A stretch of 64,000 nucleotides of DNA, taken from Camellia lanceoleosa (lineage: Eukaryota; Streptophyta; Magnoliopsida; Ericales; Theaceae). Below the pieces are notes generated by a model. It was not told where the DNA came from. It saw nothing but the letters and a program-made list of their open reading frames with translations, and made no database searches. The translations under genes were made by a program, and so were the position numbers. The stretch lies in the NCBI GenBank assembly GCA_025200525.1, contig CM045762.1:30522196-30586195 (forward strand), read 5' to 3'. Positions 1-11,022 of this stretch are shown here, in pieces; the first letter of the stretch is position 1; each line of letters opens with the position of its first letter.

Positions 1-3000
1 AGACGACAATCAACAACTCTGGAGCATACTTCTTCCTTGCAATGGGCAGGATTCCAAGGAAAAGCAATGCAAGAACAAAGCAGAAGTTGAAATTATTAAA
101 TCCATTCCTCAGATAATACAACGGCCCTTCAGTTCCATACAAGTGGCTCTCACCACCCCCCAAGACATTATATAATAACAGATTCAGAACAGATGATGTC
201 CATCTTCTATAATAGCAGTAGTCAACAAGCAATGAGAGTGCCTAGAATGAATCCAGAACAATTTGTCAAGTAAAGATGAGATACCACAAATAACTTCAGA
301 CAATTATAAACTTGTGTTACAAAAGCATGGGCATGAAAAATTCATGGGAAGAAACGATAACCAACGATTTAAACTTTACTTACCAGAAGCATAAGGGACA
401 TGACAGCCCCTGCAAGAAATGCATGTTTGAACCTTCTAATCAATGAGCAAATTGTTATTGGCAGAAAAGCCAAGACTGAAAATGGCCAACCAAGAACAAC
501 CCCAACAACTGCAACTGCGACTGCCATGGCAGGTTTCTCAAAAAGAAATAATGCAGATGAGAGAGATATGGCATACATTGAGAACGAACTGGGCAAGAAA
601 CCTACAAATATAGCACAGATGACAGATAAAAATTCTGACAAGAATAACATCAAGAAGCATTTCTTATTTATATATATTTTTTAAAGGATGAATATGGAGA
701 GTATGGTAAAACTAACATTTGGCTCCTAAAAAGATGCCTTGCACTGTGTTTGGTTCATTGATTTGAGCAGAGATTTGGAAAGGGAAATGAAAAATGTAAG
801 TCAAATGTGAATGAAATATACCTACATTTTACACACCTTTTCCCTTTCCCTTTCCAAATTCACGAACCAAACATAGCCTTATTGCAAGATCTATAGTAGC
901 ACAATGTGAGAAAATGGGATAGCACTTCAATGAGCGAGGCTTGCTCACTTGTGCTAGCAAAAAAGCAACCACTAGTTAAGCATAGCATTGCAAGCGCATA
1001 ACAAGCAAGGCGTTTTCCATATTTCCTTGAAAGGGCTATTATGAGAGCAGCCTCTGTGATGACAGAGAGGAGACCAAGGAAGATTCTTACAGCATAGAAT
1101 ACTCTCACCTGGAAGGTAGAATACTAATTAGTTGAAACTGCACAAAGTTGACGAAGTAAAATTGTGCCAAGTCAGGGAATAATATATCTGAAACTGCAAA
1201 AGTATCTTACTTTTTCCTCACTAAACAACCAGGAAGCTGGTCCACCCACTAACTTATGAAAAAGAAGGTACAGGTATGAGCGAAGTGCAAACTGGGAGCT
1301 GCAGGAGACACATCGGAAAACAAAATCTAATCAACACCCAATTAGTACCCATTAATGGATGTTTGGGAGGGGAGGGATTGGGTACATACCTACCCTTTGA
1401 AATAAATGCACAAAGTGGCTATTCTCAGACTTGAACCCATTACCTCAAGGTTAATAGGCCAAGGTTTTAATCACTAAACCAGTGATTACCCGTAAAAACA
1501 AAATCCAATCAAGAAAAAAAATTCCAAAGCACTTCAAGCTCCAGCAACACTTTTGAGAATTGTAAAACAAACTAAATCCCTAAATGATAATAGAAAAATA
1601 TTATTCAAAAAAAAAAAAAAAAAAAAGGAACTTTAATGTTGATAAGCATTATAATTTAGGAAAACCCATATTAAGACACATCCAAGATTATATATTAGTA
1701 AAAGAAAGGAAAGCAACTTGCCAAGAACCAAGTAGGAAAATAGGGTTTCCAGAGAAAGAAACATTAAAATGGATCAGATTACATGTGTCACAGAAGGCAT
1801 TTCATTACCACTTTAGTAATAAGATAGAAAGGATTACTAACAACAGAATGCTTAGTCCGTTAGCAATGGAATCAGGGGAGTCTGTTGCGGCTGACTATGA
1901 AGGATCTGTTCGCGAGCCAGTGGCGAATGCTTTCAAGGGGGATGAGCCTCCTTGCCCAGGAGAGGTGTTGGGTGTTATCTCAGATTCAGGAGGTAAGTAA
2001 GCTGCATGGTGTCTCGTTTGAAAGGCATAAGGATGAAGCTATAAAGTTGTTCTCTGCAATTGAGGCTTCTTGGAGAGGGAATGTTCCGTCTGGCAGAAGG
2101 GTAAAGGTGTTAGGAAGCTGAGGAATTTGGAATGCTGGGTTAACTATGACAAACGCAAGACAGGAGGTGGTCGGGGGCTTCAAGGAAGAATCGCGATAAC
2201 CAACTATTGTTGCCATGCGCTTAAAATTTTTATCTTAGAATGTGCATGGATTGAATGATAGGGGGAAGAGGGTGTTGATCAGATCTTTACTAAGGAATGC
2301 CAAGGCAGAAGTAGTGTGTCTTCAGGAGACAAAAATGGACTGTATTGATGGGGAGGTGGTTCGGGAGCTGTGGGGGGGTCATTTTGTGGATTGGAATCAT
2401 CTGCCGGCTATTGGGGTGGCAAGAGGGGTTCTTGTATGCTGGGATAGGAGGCTGGTGGTGAAGGAGGAGGAGGAGATGGGTGGTTTCTCGATGTGTTGCC
2501 TCTTTCATTGTGTTGAGGATGATTTCTAGTGGGTGTTCAAAGGTATGTATGGGCCTGTGAGGCGGTCAGAAAGGTTTCTTTTTTGGGAAGAGTTGCAAAG
2601 TATAGGGTTGTGTTTGGTCCATGGATTTGGGAAGACAAAGGGAAAAGGTGTGTGAAACCGTATATATTTCATTCACATTTCACCTACCTAATCTCTTTTC
2701 CTTTCCAAATTAGTTCCTAAATCACAAACCAAACACAGCCTATGGCTCCATTAGAACATCTCTGACGCTTACTCTTTTTTTTCCATCAAATTTAATGAAA
2801 TAAGTACAGTTTTGTTGCTCTAACCATGAACTCAAATCCATATCAAGTGAGGGAAAACCAAAAACTTTCATTAAATTGAGGGAGACTTGAGTGTTTCATC
2901 AAATTGAGAAGGTGGTCATTATTGTTGCAAGTAGCCGTTGGGGCATCACACTACACCAGACTATCAGCCGGTTGTTCTCCCAGACAACCTTGTGCTTGCA

Positions 3001-6000
3001 AAAATGGAGAGAAATTTACACAGGCCGGTCAATCGCCCAGACATCCTCCCGATTGACCGATTGTTTGATGAAAATTAAAAATTTAGCCTTGGTTTGGTTT
3101 TCATTTTTGGCTATATAATTACAAATCTACTTCAGCAAGAAAAATCTTCGAAGCTCGCATTGATGGAAGCAAGGGCTATTCTTCAGAAGTCCGAGTGGGA
3201 GCACACACTCTACTTCAGCAAGAAAGACCCTCAAAGCTTGCATTGATGGAAGCAATGGATGCTCTTCGGAGGTCCAAGTGGGAACACACTATTTCGATGA
3301 CTAATGGAGGCTGTCTCTCAGAAGTCCGAGTGGAAGTATACTCTACTTCGACAACTAATAGCAGAGGCTGTCCTTCAGAAGTCTGAGTGGGAGTACACTT
3401 CTACTGCGTCAAGAAAGGTCCTTTCAGGTTGGTAACTGAGTTTACTATTCCTCTTTCTTCTTCGAGGGGCAACAAAAATTGAAAACTGTCTCAAGCAACA
3501 TAACACAATGAAGATACACAATATAGAAAATAACTTCTAATGGAGATACACAATATAGAAGAAATAAATTTTCTTCATAACATAAGAAAGATAGAACTGA
3601 ACAATGCCGTAAATACAAATTGTAAATGTCATAGATAGACTTCTTCTACGGAATGTCAACATTTGCCCCTAGAGTTGCAAAGTCATTTGGAAAGCTTTCA
3701 CCAACTGCTCGGGTTGTGGCCGTCATACACCATCATAGCCACGTCTTCTAAGATATCCTAGGCCCCCTATTCTTTGAACTCTAGCTCATGTGTTTCGACT
3801 TTCTTTCTAAAGATATTCTTAAGCATTCGGCACTTTTCTGTAGGATGTCCTAGTGATTGGTGGAAAACACAATAATTAAGGCCCTCACGTCCTTCTTTGG
3901 CAAAAGCTCTTCGATATGAGGCAACTTCAGTTCCCCATCTGCTACCCATTCTTCAACTAAGGCCTTCACCTCCTCAACATTACACAGAAAATGAGTGTCA
4001 TCTTCACAGTTTTTCCTCTTCTGACCTCTGAATTCCTCCCCTTGTGACTTTCATGTAGAAGACGCGGAAGCCACAATGAAATAAGGTCTTCGGGATGACT
4101 TGAAGCTGGTTTTATAACTAGTCTCGAACCCAAACTCCTGAGATTGAGGTACGTTGATGTTCTGAGATACTTCAATTAGTGCCGAGAAGGTGGGCAGCTT
4201 GTGATTAACAAGAAGCATCTTGTACCCGTTCAATGCCCCTTCAACACAAATTTGGACCAAGTAGCTTTCCTCCACAGCCTCATGACAGTCCACGGCTTTG
4301 TCTTAGAACCTCTTCACATATTCGAGAATGTCTTCACTTTCTCGTTGCTTTTCCTTACATAGGGTGAGTGCGGTTACCTTCTCAGCCGCTTGAAAGAATT
4401 TGGCGTGAAACTTGTTGACCATCTCCTCCCAACTTCGAACAAAGTTTGGAATCAAGTTAACGTACCAACTATATGCTCGGTCGGTGAGGAACTTGGAGAA
4501 TTCTCTCAGTCGGAGGACATGATTTGTACCATGAATCCCCAAAGTCTCAATAAACCGAACAACATGTTCTCGAGCATTTCCTTGCTTGCCATTGAATTTG
4601 ATGAACTTCGGCACCGTGTACCCCTCCGGGTATGGATAACTCAACATCTCGATAGGGTATGGTGGCTTGACATCCGGATCAGGCCAAGAGGGTAAAGTCC
4701 TGTTGCCCCGTTCGAGATCGAACATGGCTTGCACATCGGCAAGAGTGAGAAATTGTTGAGGGAGAGAACTTGCTGGTGGTATTCCCGGAACCTGACTTAT
4801 AGACCCGAAGACTGAGCTTGGAGCAACTTGGCCATTTAGGTGTTGAGAATTCACCATCGGTGAAGATACATGATGATATTGGCCATCGGCACCTATGGAC
4901 ACGCCGTTTGGTGATGGGACGTTGCATTGGGTCCCATAAAGTCCATTGTACGCCACGGCTATATCAGGTTAGGCTTGCAAACTCGGCATCCGAGCCAAAG
5001 GAGACCCACTCGGTACATGAGTAGAATTTACAATCGGTGGAACAAAATTAGGCATGGATTGAGCACCACTTTGTAGAGAAATTTCTGTAGGCCTTCCTTA
5101 AACTTCCACCGCCGCTGGAACACCATTCATTGCGCCGGAGACTCCTCCTACCACTGATGGACCATGGCTCGATCTTCCGGTTGCGTGATTTTGCACTCCA
5201 TAGGCTACAGGTTACCCATAACTTGTACCTCCTAGCACTTGATTTTGCATACCATTTTGAGCAACTTCAAGAAGGATTTGGGATGGATCTTGATGGTTTT
5301 GACCATTCCCAACATCACCATGAAGTTGTTGATGATTGCCGACGCTGACTTGACCTCCATTTGTTGCCGGTGGTGCGAAATGTGAACCCATCACCAACAT
5401 GGTATGGGTGAGATTTTGAAGGGTCGTGAGAATCTCTTGTTGAGTGTGTTGGAGTCCTTGAATGGCTTCAAGGATGAGAGGTGGGTCTTGAACTTGAGTT
5501 CTCTCATCACCACCATTGAAAGAACCTTGTTGATGAGTCTCATTATCTGCCATTTTTGTCGGTGTTGTATGAGTTCTAGATCTCGTTGAGACCATTAACC
5601 AATCCGCTTCTCTAGTGAAATCGCCAAATGTATGAGAGGGTTCGGGAAAGTTGTTGGAAAATTTGAAGATTTTCGAAGATTCTTGAAGAAAAATTCGAAT
5701 TCGAATTCGATAGAAGATGATGAGAGGCTTAGATTCTTCAATAGTTTCAACTAAGAACACAAAAGCAAAGAGATGATGGAGATAAGAGATTGGGTGAAGA
5801 AGAAGATAAAATAGTTAGAGAGAGAATAATGGCAAGGCTCTCCCATGGATCTCCCATTTTCACTCTCAAGGTTGATAATGGAGAAGGGAAATTAGTTCTT
5901 TCCCAAGAGTTATCTCTCCAAAATCCATCCCTTGTAAAGCTATGGGTGGGTACTATTTATAGGCACCTCATGATGTAGAATGGAGTCTATGTGCAAGGCA

Positions 6001-7362
6001 CATGGAGAATATTCTCTCTAACCACCTTGTCTGAGGAGGTGACCTCTCCGAGGATAAGGAAAACCCCGAAGAGAAGATTAACCTCTCGGCGAACCCTTCT
6101 TCTTAGCCACACCTAACCAATGATCCCCAATCATCCCAAAGAGTCAGGAGTAGTCCCAAAGAACGCCCTGCCGCATAAGGGTCACGAGTAGTTCAAGAAA
6201 ACGCCCTGCCGCAAATATTGCCAAGTCTTAGGGAACCCCTAGATCGTGCCACCTCAACCCGGGTATAGGTTAGTTTAACCGAAAAGTAAATTTATCTCCA
6301 CTCACCGTTCTCAGGATCGGGTCCTTTGTTCGAACTCCATTACGCCCATGGTTCTGGTGCGTAGATCTCGGAAAGCTCCGAGCCCGCAAGTGTTCTGGGA
6401 CTCATTAACAGAGCAACTTCTAGATTGCGTCTGAATCTGTTCGAAGCCAAGTGCTTTGGACCTCTAGGTTCGTGGATCCGAATCATTTCGAGTCCGAGTG
6501 CCTCGGATCTCTAGGCTTGCACAATACCCTTTCAAGTCCGAGCCCGAGTAAATCTCTAAGTTCTTGGATCCGAACCCTTTCGAGGCTTAGAGCCATTCAG
6601 CCCATTTGATGGCGATAAATCTGGGCCCACCAATCTTGGATTTACGATAAATTCAAGCCCACCAACCTTGAATTATTGGGCCTAATTAATTTAATGGGCT
6701 CAAATGAGCTCCTCTTACATTTCCCATTCACACTACTTTTTTTGCATACTTTTGTAAAAAAAATTTTAAAAAAAATTTATTCCCAATCGTATGATTTTTT
6801 TAGTAAAAAAGTTACTTCCAAATGTAGCCTTCTAATAATTTCTCACCAAATAACAAGTCTGAAAAGACCAACAGAAAGAAAAACAAAAAATAAAAAAATA
6901 AAAGTAATTGACAAACCACTCTTCTATGATCACATAGACGAACCAAAAATCAACTATTCTCAACTACATTTTAGCAATAAATTCGCTCTGAATTCACAAA
7001 ACAAACAATAAAAATAATCAAAGCAACCAGTCATACACAAAATCATAGCTATATATATATAGAGAGAGAGGGGGGGGGGGGGCTTATGGGGACCTGTATT
7101 CCCAAGTTTGGAAGCCAGATTGGTAGAGAAGGAAATGAAGAGGCTCCCAATAATTGAAGACCTCGTCACAGTCATGTATTAGGTTCGAAGTTGCACTCAT
7201 ATATCTAAGCACTCCTAGGGCTATCAACGGTAATTTCCACACCAATCCCTTGTCCGACTCTTCGCCACCGGTCGATCTCTCCGTCTTATCGAACTTCGTG
7301 TACGACGACGACGATGGATGATCCGACGGCTGTGGCCGTCTCTTCCGAGTTGTTTGATCCAT
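1..7362 (-). CDS. ALG9: ALG9-type alpha-1,2-mannosyltransferase, 5' half of gene (3' part lies beyond the window)
   Basis: This is a GT22-family enzyme of the ER membrane. Family knowledge: ALG9 adds alpha-1,2-mannose from dolichyl-P-mannose to the lumenal lipid-linked oligosaccharide of N-glycosylation. Exons I can join, in coding order, are 7362-7094, 1298-1211, 1108-949, 601-384 and 241 to the window edge. All internal junctions have GT donors and AG acceptors and keep frame. Exon 1 holds the signature block HDCDEVFNYWEPLH, followed by SSQFALRSYLYLLFH across the first junction. Exons 3 and 4 give RKYGKRLACYALAMLCLTSG and the hydrophobic membrane segments of the family. The last exon has NVLGGGESHLYGTEGPLYYL. 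I chose the Met at 7362 because homologues begin near a basic QRRP-like stretch, as seen here. Intron 1 is 5.8 kb and full of transposons. No stop or frameshift is seen in the exons. Confidence 0.93.
741..881. mobile_element. MITE (about 140 bp) in an ALG9 intron
   Basis: The ends are inverted repeats, ACTGTGTTTGGTTC on the left and GAACCAAACATAG on the right, with inner inverted GATTTGGAAAGGGAAA and TTTCCCTTTCCAAATT. It sits between the exon at 949-1108 and the exon at 384-601. A second copy with the same ends and layout is at 2604-2746. The 3-bp flanks look like a target duplication (CTT), which would fit PIF/Harbinger-type MITEs, but this is weak. Confidence 0.7.
1335..1494 (-). mobile_element. 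tRNA-derived SINE in ALG9 intron 1
   Basis: On the minus strand the element starts with a tRNA-like head: an A-box-like TGGTTTAGTGATTAAA, then a B-box-like GGGTTCAAGTCT. It is flanked by a near-perfect 18-bp direct repeat, AAAACAAAATCYAATCAA, at 1317-1334 and 1495-1512. That is a typical target-site duplication of LINE-driven retroposition. It is about 160 bp and lies 20 bp from the acceptor of ALG9 exon 2. Confidence 0.75.
1870..2604 (+). pseudogene. LINE/L1 ORF2 fragment (endonuclease N-terminus)
   Basis: From 2242 the frame reads GLNDRGKRVLIRSLLRN, KAEVVCLQETKM and, after a stop at 2527-2529, WVFKGMYGPV and FLFWEEL. These are the opening blocks of the apurinic-type endonuclease domain of plant L1 LINEs, including the QET metal-binding Glu. 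Upstream pieces such as KLHGVSFERHKDEAIKLFSAIE and RKLRNLECWVNYD match the linker that usually precedes that domain, but they are in different frames. No reverse transcriptase domain follows, because the copy is cut off where the MITE at 2604 begins. It is antisense to ALG9 within intron 1. Confidence 0.8.
2604..2746. mobile_element. MITE, second copy of the 741-881 family
   Basis: The ends are GGTTGTGTTTGGTCC and the complement GTTTGTGTTTGGTTTGT-like right end (AACCAAACACAGCC). It has the same inner inverted GGAAAAGG/CTTTTCCTTTCC layout as the copy at 741-881. A TAT triplet flanks both sides as a possible target duplication. It abuts the 3' end of the LINE fragment. Confidence 0.65.
2747..3126. 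repeat. Intronic repeat with CATCAAATT and CCGGT-type motifs, no gene
   Basis: This AT-rich stretch resembles the GAGCATCTCC-type MITEs found elsewhere in the window (ATTAGAACATCTCTGACGC at its left, repeated CATCAAATTTAATGAAA). It contains a GC-rich patch at about 2935-3062 with inverted CCGGTTG and GCCGGTCAAT-like words. I see no coding signal. Confidence 0.4.
3127..3415. repeat. Imperfect tandem repeat (about 50-85 bp unit, four units)
   Basis: The words CAGAAGTCCGAGTGGGA and CTACTTCAGCAAGAAAG, or close variants, recur about four times at variable spacing, together with GCTTGCATTGATGGAAGCAA. It lies just downstream, in minus-strand sense, of the gag remnant. It may be 3' sequence of that element. 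Confidence 0.6.
3700..5616 (-). pseudogene. Gag-type LTR retroelement remnant, gag only
   Basis: Minus-strand frames give, in order: an N-terminal part from the Met at 5595 (MVSTRSR, rich in Gln and Asn); a capsid block at 4956-4303 with MLSYPYPEGY, PKFIKFNGKQGNAREHVVRF, FSKFLTDRAYSWY and SWEEMVNKFHAKFF, typical of the Retrotrans_gag domain; the capsid tail at 4293-4051; and a zinc-binding block YCVFHQSLGHPTEKC at about 3860. At least one nonsense codon separates the capsid from its tail (KRF, stop, DKAVDCHEA), and more breaks follow. I find no protease, reverse transcriptase or integrase. It is in the same orientation as ALG9 inside intron 1. I could not match an LTR pair, so it may be a non-autonomous or internally deleted Ty3-like element. 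Confidence 0.8.
5617..6720. repeat. Upstream flank of the gag remnant, with internal imperfect repeats
   Basis: No gene is seen. Between about 6300 and 6600 the words GGATCCGAA, TTTCGAGTCCGAG and CTCTAGGTTC recur at roughly 60-80 bp. The stretch has a GC-rich, retroelement leader-like composition unlike the AT-rich intron DNA around it. It probably belongs to the 5' LTR or leader of the gag element, but I found no matching 3' copy. Confidence 0.4.
6721..7093. other. AT-rich intron end, no gene
   Basis: This is the remainder of ALG9 intron 1, rich in A and T runs and ending in the TA/GA microsatellite and the homopolymer near the exon 1 donor. Confidence 0.6.
7094..7362 (-). other. ALG9: ALG9 exon 1 and its CT-rich leader
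   Basis: This is the first coding exon, with the donor at 7093-7092. The 5' leader is on the high-coordinate side and contains a (CT)n run at about 7374-7396, which reads GAGAGA on the coding strand. Ten bases into the intron is a 13-14 base homopolymer (C on the coding strand, plus-strand G at 7071-7082), followed by a GA/TA microsatellite. The reading frame also runs open upstream of 7362 through the microsatellite, but that extension is an Arg-Glu repeat and is unlikely to be translated. Confidence 0.8.
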
Positions 7363-7462
7363 TCCTCCACTCCTCTCTCTCTCTCTCTCTCTCTCTGAGA
7401 AAAACTCTGTGCCTGTCTTGATTCTCAGAAGACATCCATGTGCCGTGATTTGGTTTGACATG

Positions 7463-8654
7463 TTAAAAAAAAAAAAGAAATGTGTACTTTTTGATTTATT
7501 GATTTATGTAGGTGGGGATTGGATTTGATGTAATATATTAAATAAGTGATATAATTTAAATAGGATTATAATTTTTTATATTATTTAATAAATGTCAAAT
7601 TTGACTTAGTAATATATAAGTTTGATTTACCAGGCCGGTCATTTCAAGTTTAGTAATATATAATAAAAGGATCATTTTATCTTCTTTTTTTTTCTATCAC
7701 TTTCTCTTCCTTTTATTATGGTTACATTTTATAATTTTTTATTATTAAATTTTATCTAAACATATTTTTATTAACCCATTATATATAAACATAAATTTTA
7801 TATAAAATTTTTAAACACAATAATATAATTTAATAGTGACCTTTCACTTTAAAACAAAATTTATATTTACAACATTATTATCATGACATTTTTATGAATC
7901 TTTTAATAAATTTTTATATATGAATAGAATTTTTCATTTTTATTTCTATCATCATTTTTTTTTTATTCACCCACATTTATTACAGTATTATCAAACACCG
8001 TCATTTATATTTATTATAATATTATAAAATTTTTGTATTTGGTGAATTTAAAAAAAAAATACAAATTCTATACTTCTTAAATATATCTAGATTAGATAAA
8101 TCTAAAAAATAAAAAATTACTTAAAATATTAAAAAAATTCATTAAAAATAAAAAAAAATTAATTTTTTGTATGAGTTAAATCAAATAAAATAATTGTTAT
8201 TCTTTTAAAATAATATGAACAAAAAATCAGCATTATTTTATTATTTAATATGTATAAATATGTCATTTTAATTTGGTAGGAGAGTAAATATAATTTTTTA
8301 AACGTGAAGGAAATCTATATTAAATAGAAACCTAGGGTGTCAGTGTAATTCACTCATCATTTTAATTATTATTTTTTTTTGTATAAATATTTTATTTAAT
8401 AAGTTTTAAAAAATAATTCAAAATTGGTTTTTTATTAAGGTCAAACAAAATTCATTTAAATATATAATTATTATTGTACGATCATTTTATTTTTTATATT
8501 AATATTTTACTTAATAAATTTTAAAAAATAATCAAAATCATTTCAAAGTGAACTTATCAAGCTCAAATAATCTCTAAAATTTATATGAATAACTTGAGAA
8601 GAAAAAAAAAAAAGAAAAATTTAGTAATGAAAGAGATCCACAATATTATTTTTT
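7463..8654. other. AT-rich intergenic DNA, no gene seen
   Basis: This is very AT-rich, with stop codons in every frame and recurrent TTTAATAAATTTTAAAAAATAA words. Any ALG9 promoter must lie in its left part. I cannot single out a clear TATA box from the background of TATA-like sequence. Confidence 0.5.
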
Positions 8655-8743
8655 GATATCTAAGGTCCCTCACTCCTGCTCTCTCTCTCTTCTTTCTTCT
8701 CTATTCTCGTTCTCGACCGTTGTGGCTCTCATTCACCGTTGCA

Positions 8744-8786
<43 letters not shown>

Positions 8787-8929
8787 ACCTCCGTTGCTGT
8801 AGTGCCACAGACTAACCACCATCATCGTCATCCCTTTCATGGGTTCAAGCTCTGGTCTTCTTATTCCCTTATACTCACAGAAATCAAACCCCAAAGCATA
8901 AACGAGCTGCAGAGGTTGATCTTCGCTGA

Positions 8930-9055
<126 letters not shown>

Positions 9056-9110
9056 TAGTCGAAGCGAAACAAGCCGATCGCAGAGGTTCTAGATCGATGT
9101 GGAAAGTGAC

Positions 9111-9276
9111 CCATTGATCAAATTGTTGCCCAAATCGATGTCGTTAAGAAAAGAGCTGTAGCCAAGCTCGAGAGGGATAGTTCCAAAGAGTGTGTTGACG
9201 TTGAGATACAGGCTTTGGAGGTTTGAGAGCTTGCCGAGCTCTCTTGGGAGTGTTCCAGAGAGTCCAGCTGAAGGGA
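9111..9276 (-). pseudogene. Captured LRR receptor-like kinase fragment
   Basis: The minus strand reads SGTLPRELGKLSNLQSLYLN, then NTLFGTIPLELGYSSFLNDI and [10 protein letters not shown]. These are two consecutive plant-type leucine-rich repeats (LxxLxLxxNxLxGxIPxxL). From memory the blocks resemble TMKL1-like kinases; that family name is an inference. There is no kinase domain, signal peptide or start codon. It lies on the strand opposite the ubiquitin piece, so it is an independent capture. Confidence 0.8.
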
Positions 9277-9602
9277 GTTATAGAGAGAGAATGTGGAGAG
9301 TCTAGGAAAGGCCAGGGAGTCCAGAGAAATTTCTAAAATTTCTCTAGAGAGGTAATTTTGTGGGAAGACCGGGAAAGCCAGAGAAATTTTCAAATTTCTC
9401 TAGAGAGTGGAAAGTATATGGAATGCAGAGAAAACAATTGGTTAGAGAAATTTTCAAATTTTCTCTGGAAAGTCCCAGAATTTCTCTGTAAAGTCGAATT
9501 TTCTTTGAATTAATTTGAGAGACCTTAGACCTTAGATATTATTAAATTTCTTTGGAGAGTGGGAAGTATAAGGAAGGCAGAGAAAAAAAATTCTGTGGAG
9601 AC

Positions 9603-9815
9603 CTTGCCATAAGGAGGATAATTGACCTTAAAAATTGTTTTAAGATTGTTGTTGTTACCTATATCCACTAATGAATCTCCAAACATTATCACCGTCGGTA
9701 TTGTTACATTCTCTGACAACCTTATCACAGCTTCTTCAATGTCTAAAAGGAGAATAAAGACACAGAACAAAGTTAAAGAAGAAGAAGAAGATTTTTGGAA
9801 GAAGAGCAACAACAT
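9603..9815 (-). pseudogene. Captured first exon of a GDSL esterase/lipase
   Basis: From the Met at 9815 there is a hydrophobic signal-peptide-like segment ([11 protein letters not shown]), then [20 protein letters not shown] and [18 protein letters not shown]. This is block I of plant GDSL lipases (FGDSxxDxGNN, with the catalytic Ser) up to the usual first-exon end. A GT follows at 9602-9601 where the donor should be. The remaining exons with the Asp and His of the triad are missing. It is the third host-gene piece in the element at 8655-10360. Confidence 0.88.
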
Positions 9816-9839
9816 TGTTTGGGAAACTTTTCAAAAGAC

Positions 9840-10341
9840 CTATAGTTGATGCCTGAACTAACTGATAATTCGGTGCTTCAAAAGTATTAATCAAAGCAAA
9901 AGACTTTTTTGTATTCAAACGATACAAGGCAATAGTTATTTTAGATCTTGATACATTGGATTCAATAGAATTGTTGTTTTGAACTGTCATAATTATGTTA
10001 TAGCAGTTGGGTACTTCAACAGAGATGCCATTGAAGTATTTAAATTTTGCCATTACTATCAAAGGTTTGATGTATTTTATAGAGATCAGTGATTGAAAAG
10101 ATGAGATGATAAGTTTTGGCATTTTGCACTATAAATGACATGCAAAAATTAGAAAAGAGCCAGAGATATTTGTGAAGTCAGAGAATTTTCCTAAATAGCC
10201 ATACAAATTTTCTCTCCACAATTTTCTCTAGATTTCTTTGGTACTTAAAGAAATTTCTATTTTCTCTAGTTTGAATCCAAAGAATTTCAATTTTCTCTTG
10301 AGAGAATTTCTTTGGGATTGAAATTTCTCTGGATCGATATT
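9840..10341. repeat. Right part of the capture element with GAGAAATTTC motifs
   Basis: 9840-10140 contains an open minus-strand stretch (IVMAKFKYFNGISVEVPN and more) that I do not recognise; it could be a further captured piece or GDSL upstream DNA. 10150-10341 is dense in TTTCTCTAGA, GAGAATTTC and AAATTTCTCTGG words, the subterminal repeats of the element. Confidence 0.5.
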
Positions 10342-10454
10342 GAGGGACCTTAGATATCATGCAAATATTTGGTGTCCTTTATGTTATAAATTTTAATATC
10401 AGGGACCTTAAAAAAAATCCCCCCCAAAAAAAATGAGCAACACAATTATCTCAC

Positions 10455-10893
10455 TTTGCTTGGTTCTATTTTTTCAAAAACACTTTTTAGAAAATTTTAT
10501 TTTCTTGTTTTCCGTATTTTTTTGTTTTTATTGAATTTTTTTAATATTTTAATTTTTTTTTTACTTTTTAGACATACCTAACATAAATATATTTAAAAAG
10601 TAAAAAAAATTGTGAAAAAAACCTTTTAAAAATTCACTAAATGTCAAAAATACAAAAAAAAAAAAAAGAGGAGAATTCAGTATATTTTTTGTATTTTTAT
10701 GTATTTATTAATTTTTTAAAATATTTTTTTACAAATTTTTTACTTTTTAGATACATCTAAGTAAGGTGCATCTAAAAAAATAAAAATAAAATGTTTAAAA
10801 TTTTTAAAATATTCACTAAAAATAAAAAAATATGAAAATTAAAAAACTCAATTTTAAAAAAATTTAATTTAAAAAATTCAAACCAAACACATT
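10455..10893. mobile_element. AT-rich MITE of about 430 bp (family B, copy 1)
   Basis: This shares a fixed order of words with copies at 43345-43770, 44190-44566 and, inverted, 52245-52645: ACATACCTAACATAAATA, AATTCACTAAATGTCAAAAATA, GTATTTTTATGTATTTATT, GATACATCTAAGTAAGGTGC and ATATTCACTAAAAATAAAAA, ending in AAACCAAACACA. It has no coding capacity. Confidence 0.75.
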
Positions 10894-11022
10894 GATTGTT
10901 TCTCAAAAAAAAATATATATATATAAATTAATGTATATATATTGGTTCCGCATTACCATGTGACACCTACCAAATGAAAGCCTTATTCTGGGCTTGTTTG
11001 GTTTGTGTTTCAAAAACAATTT

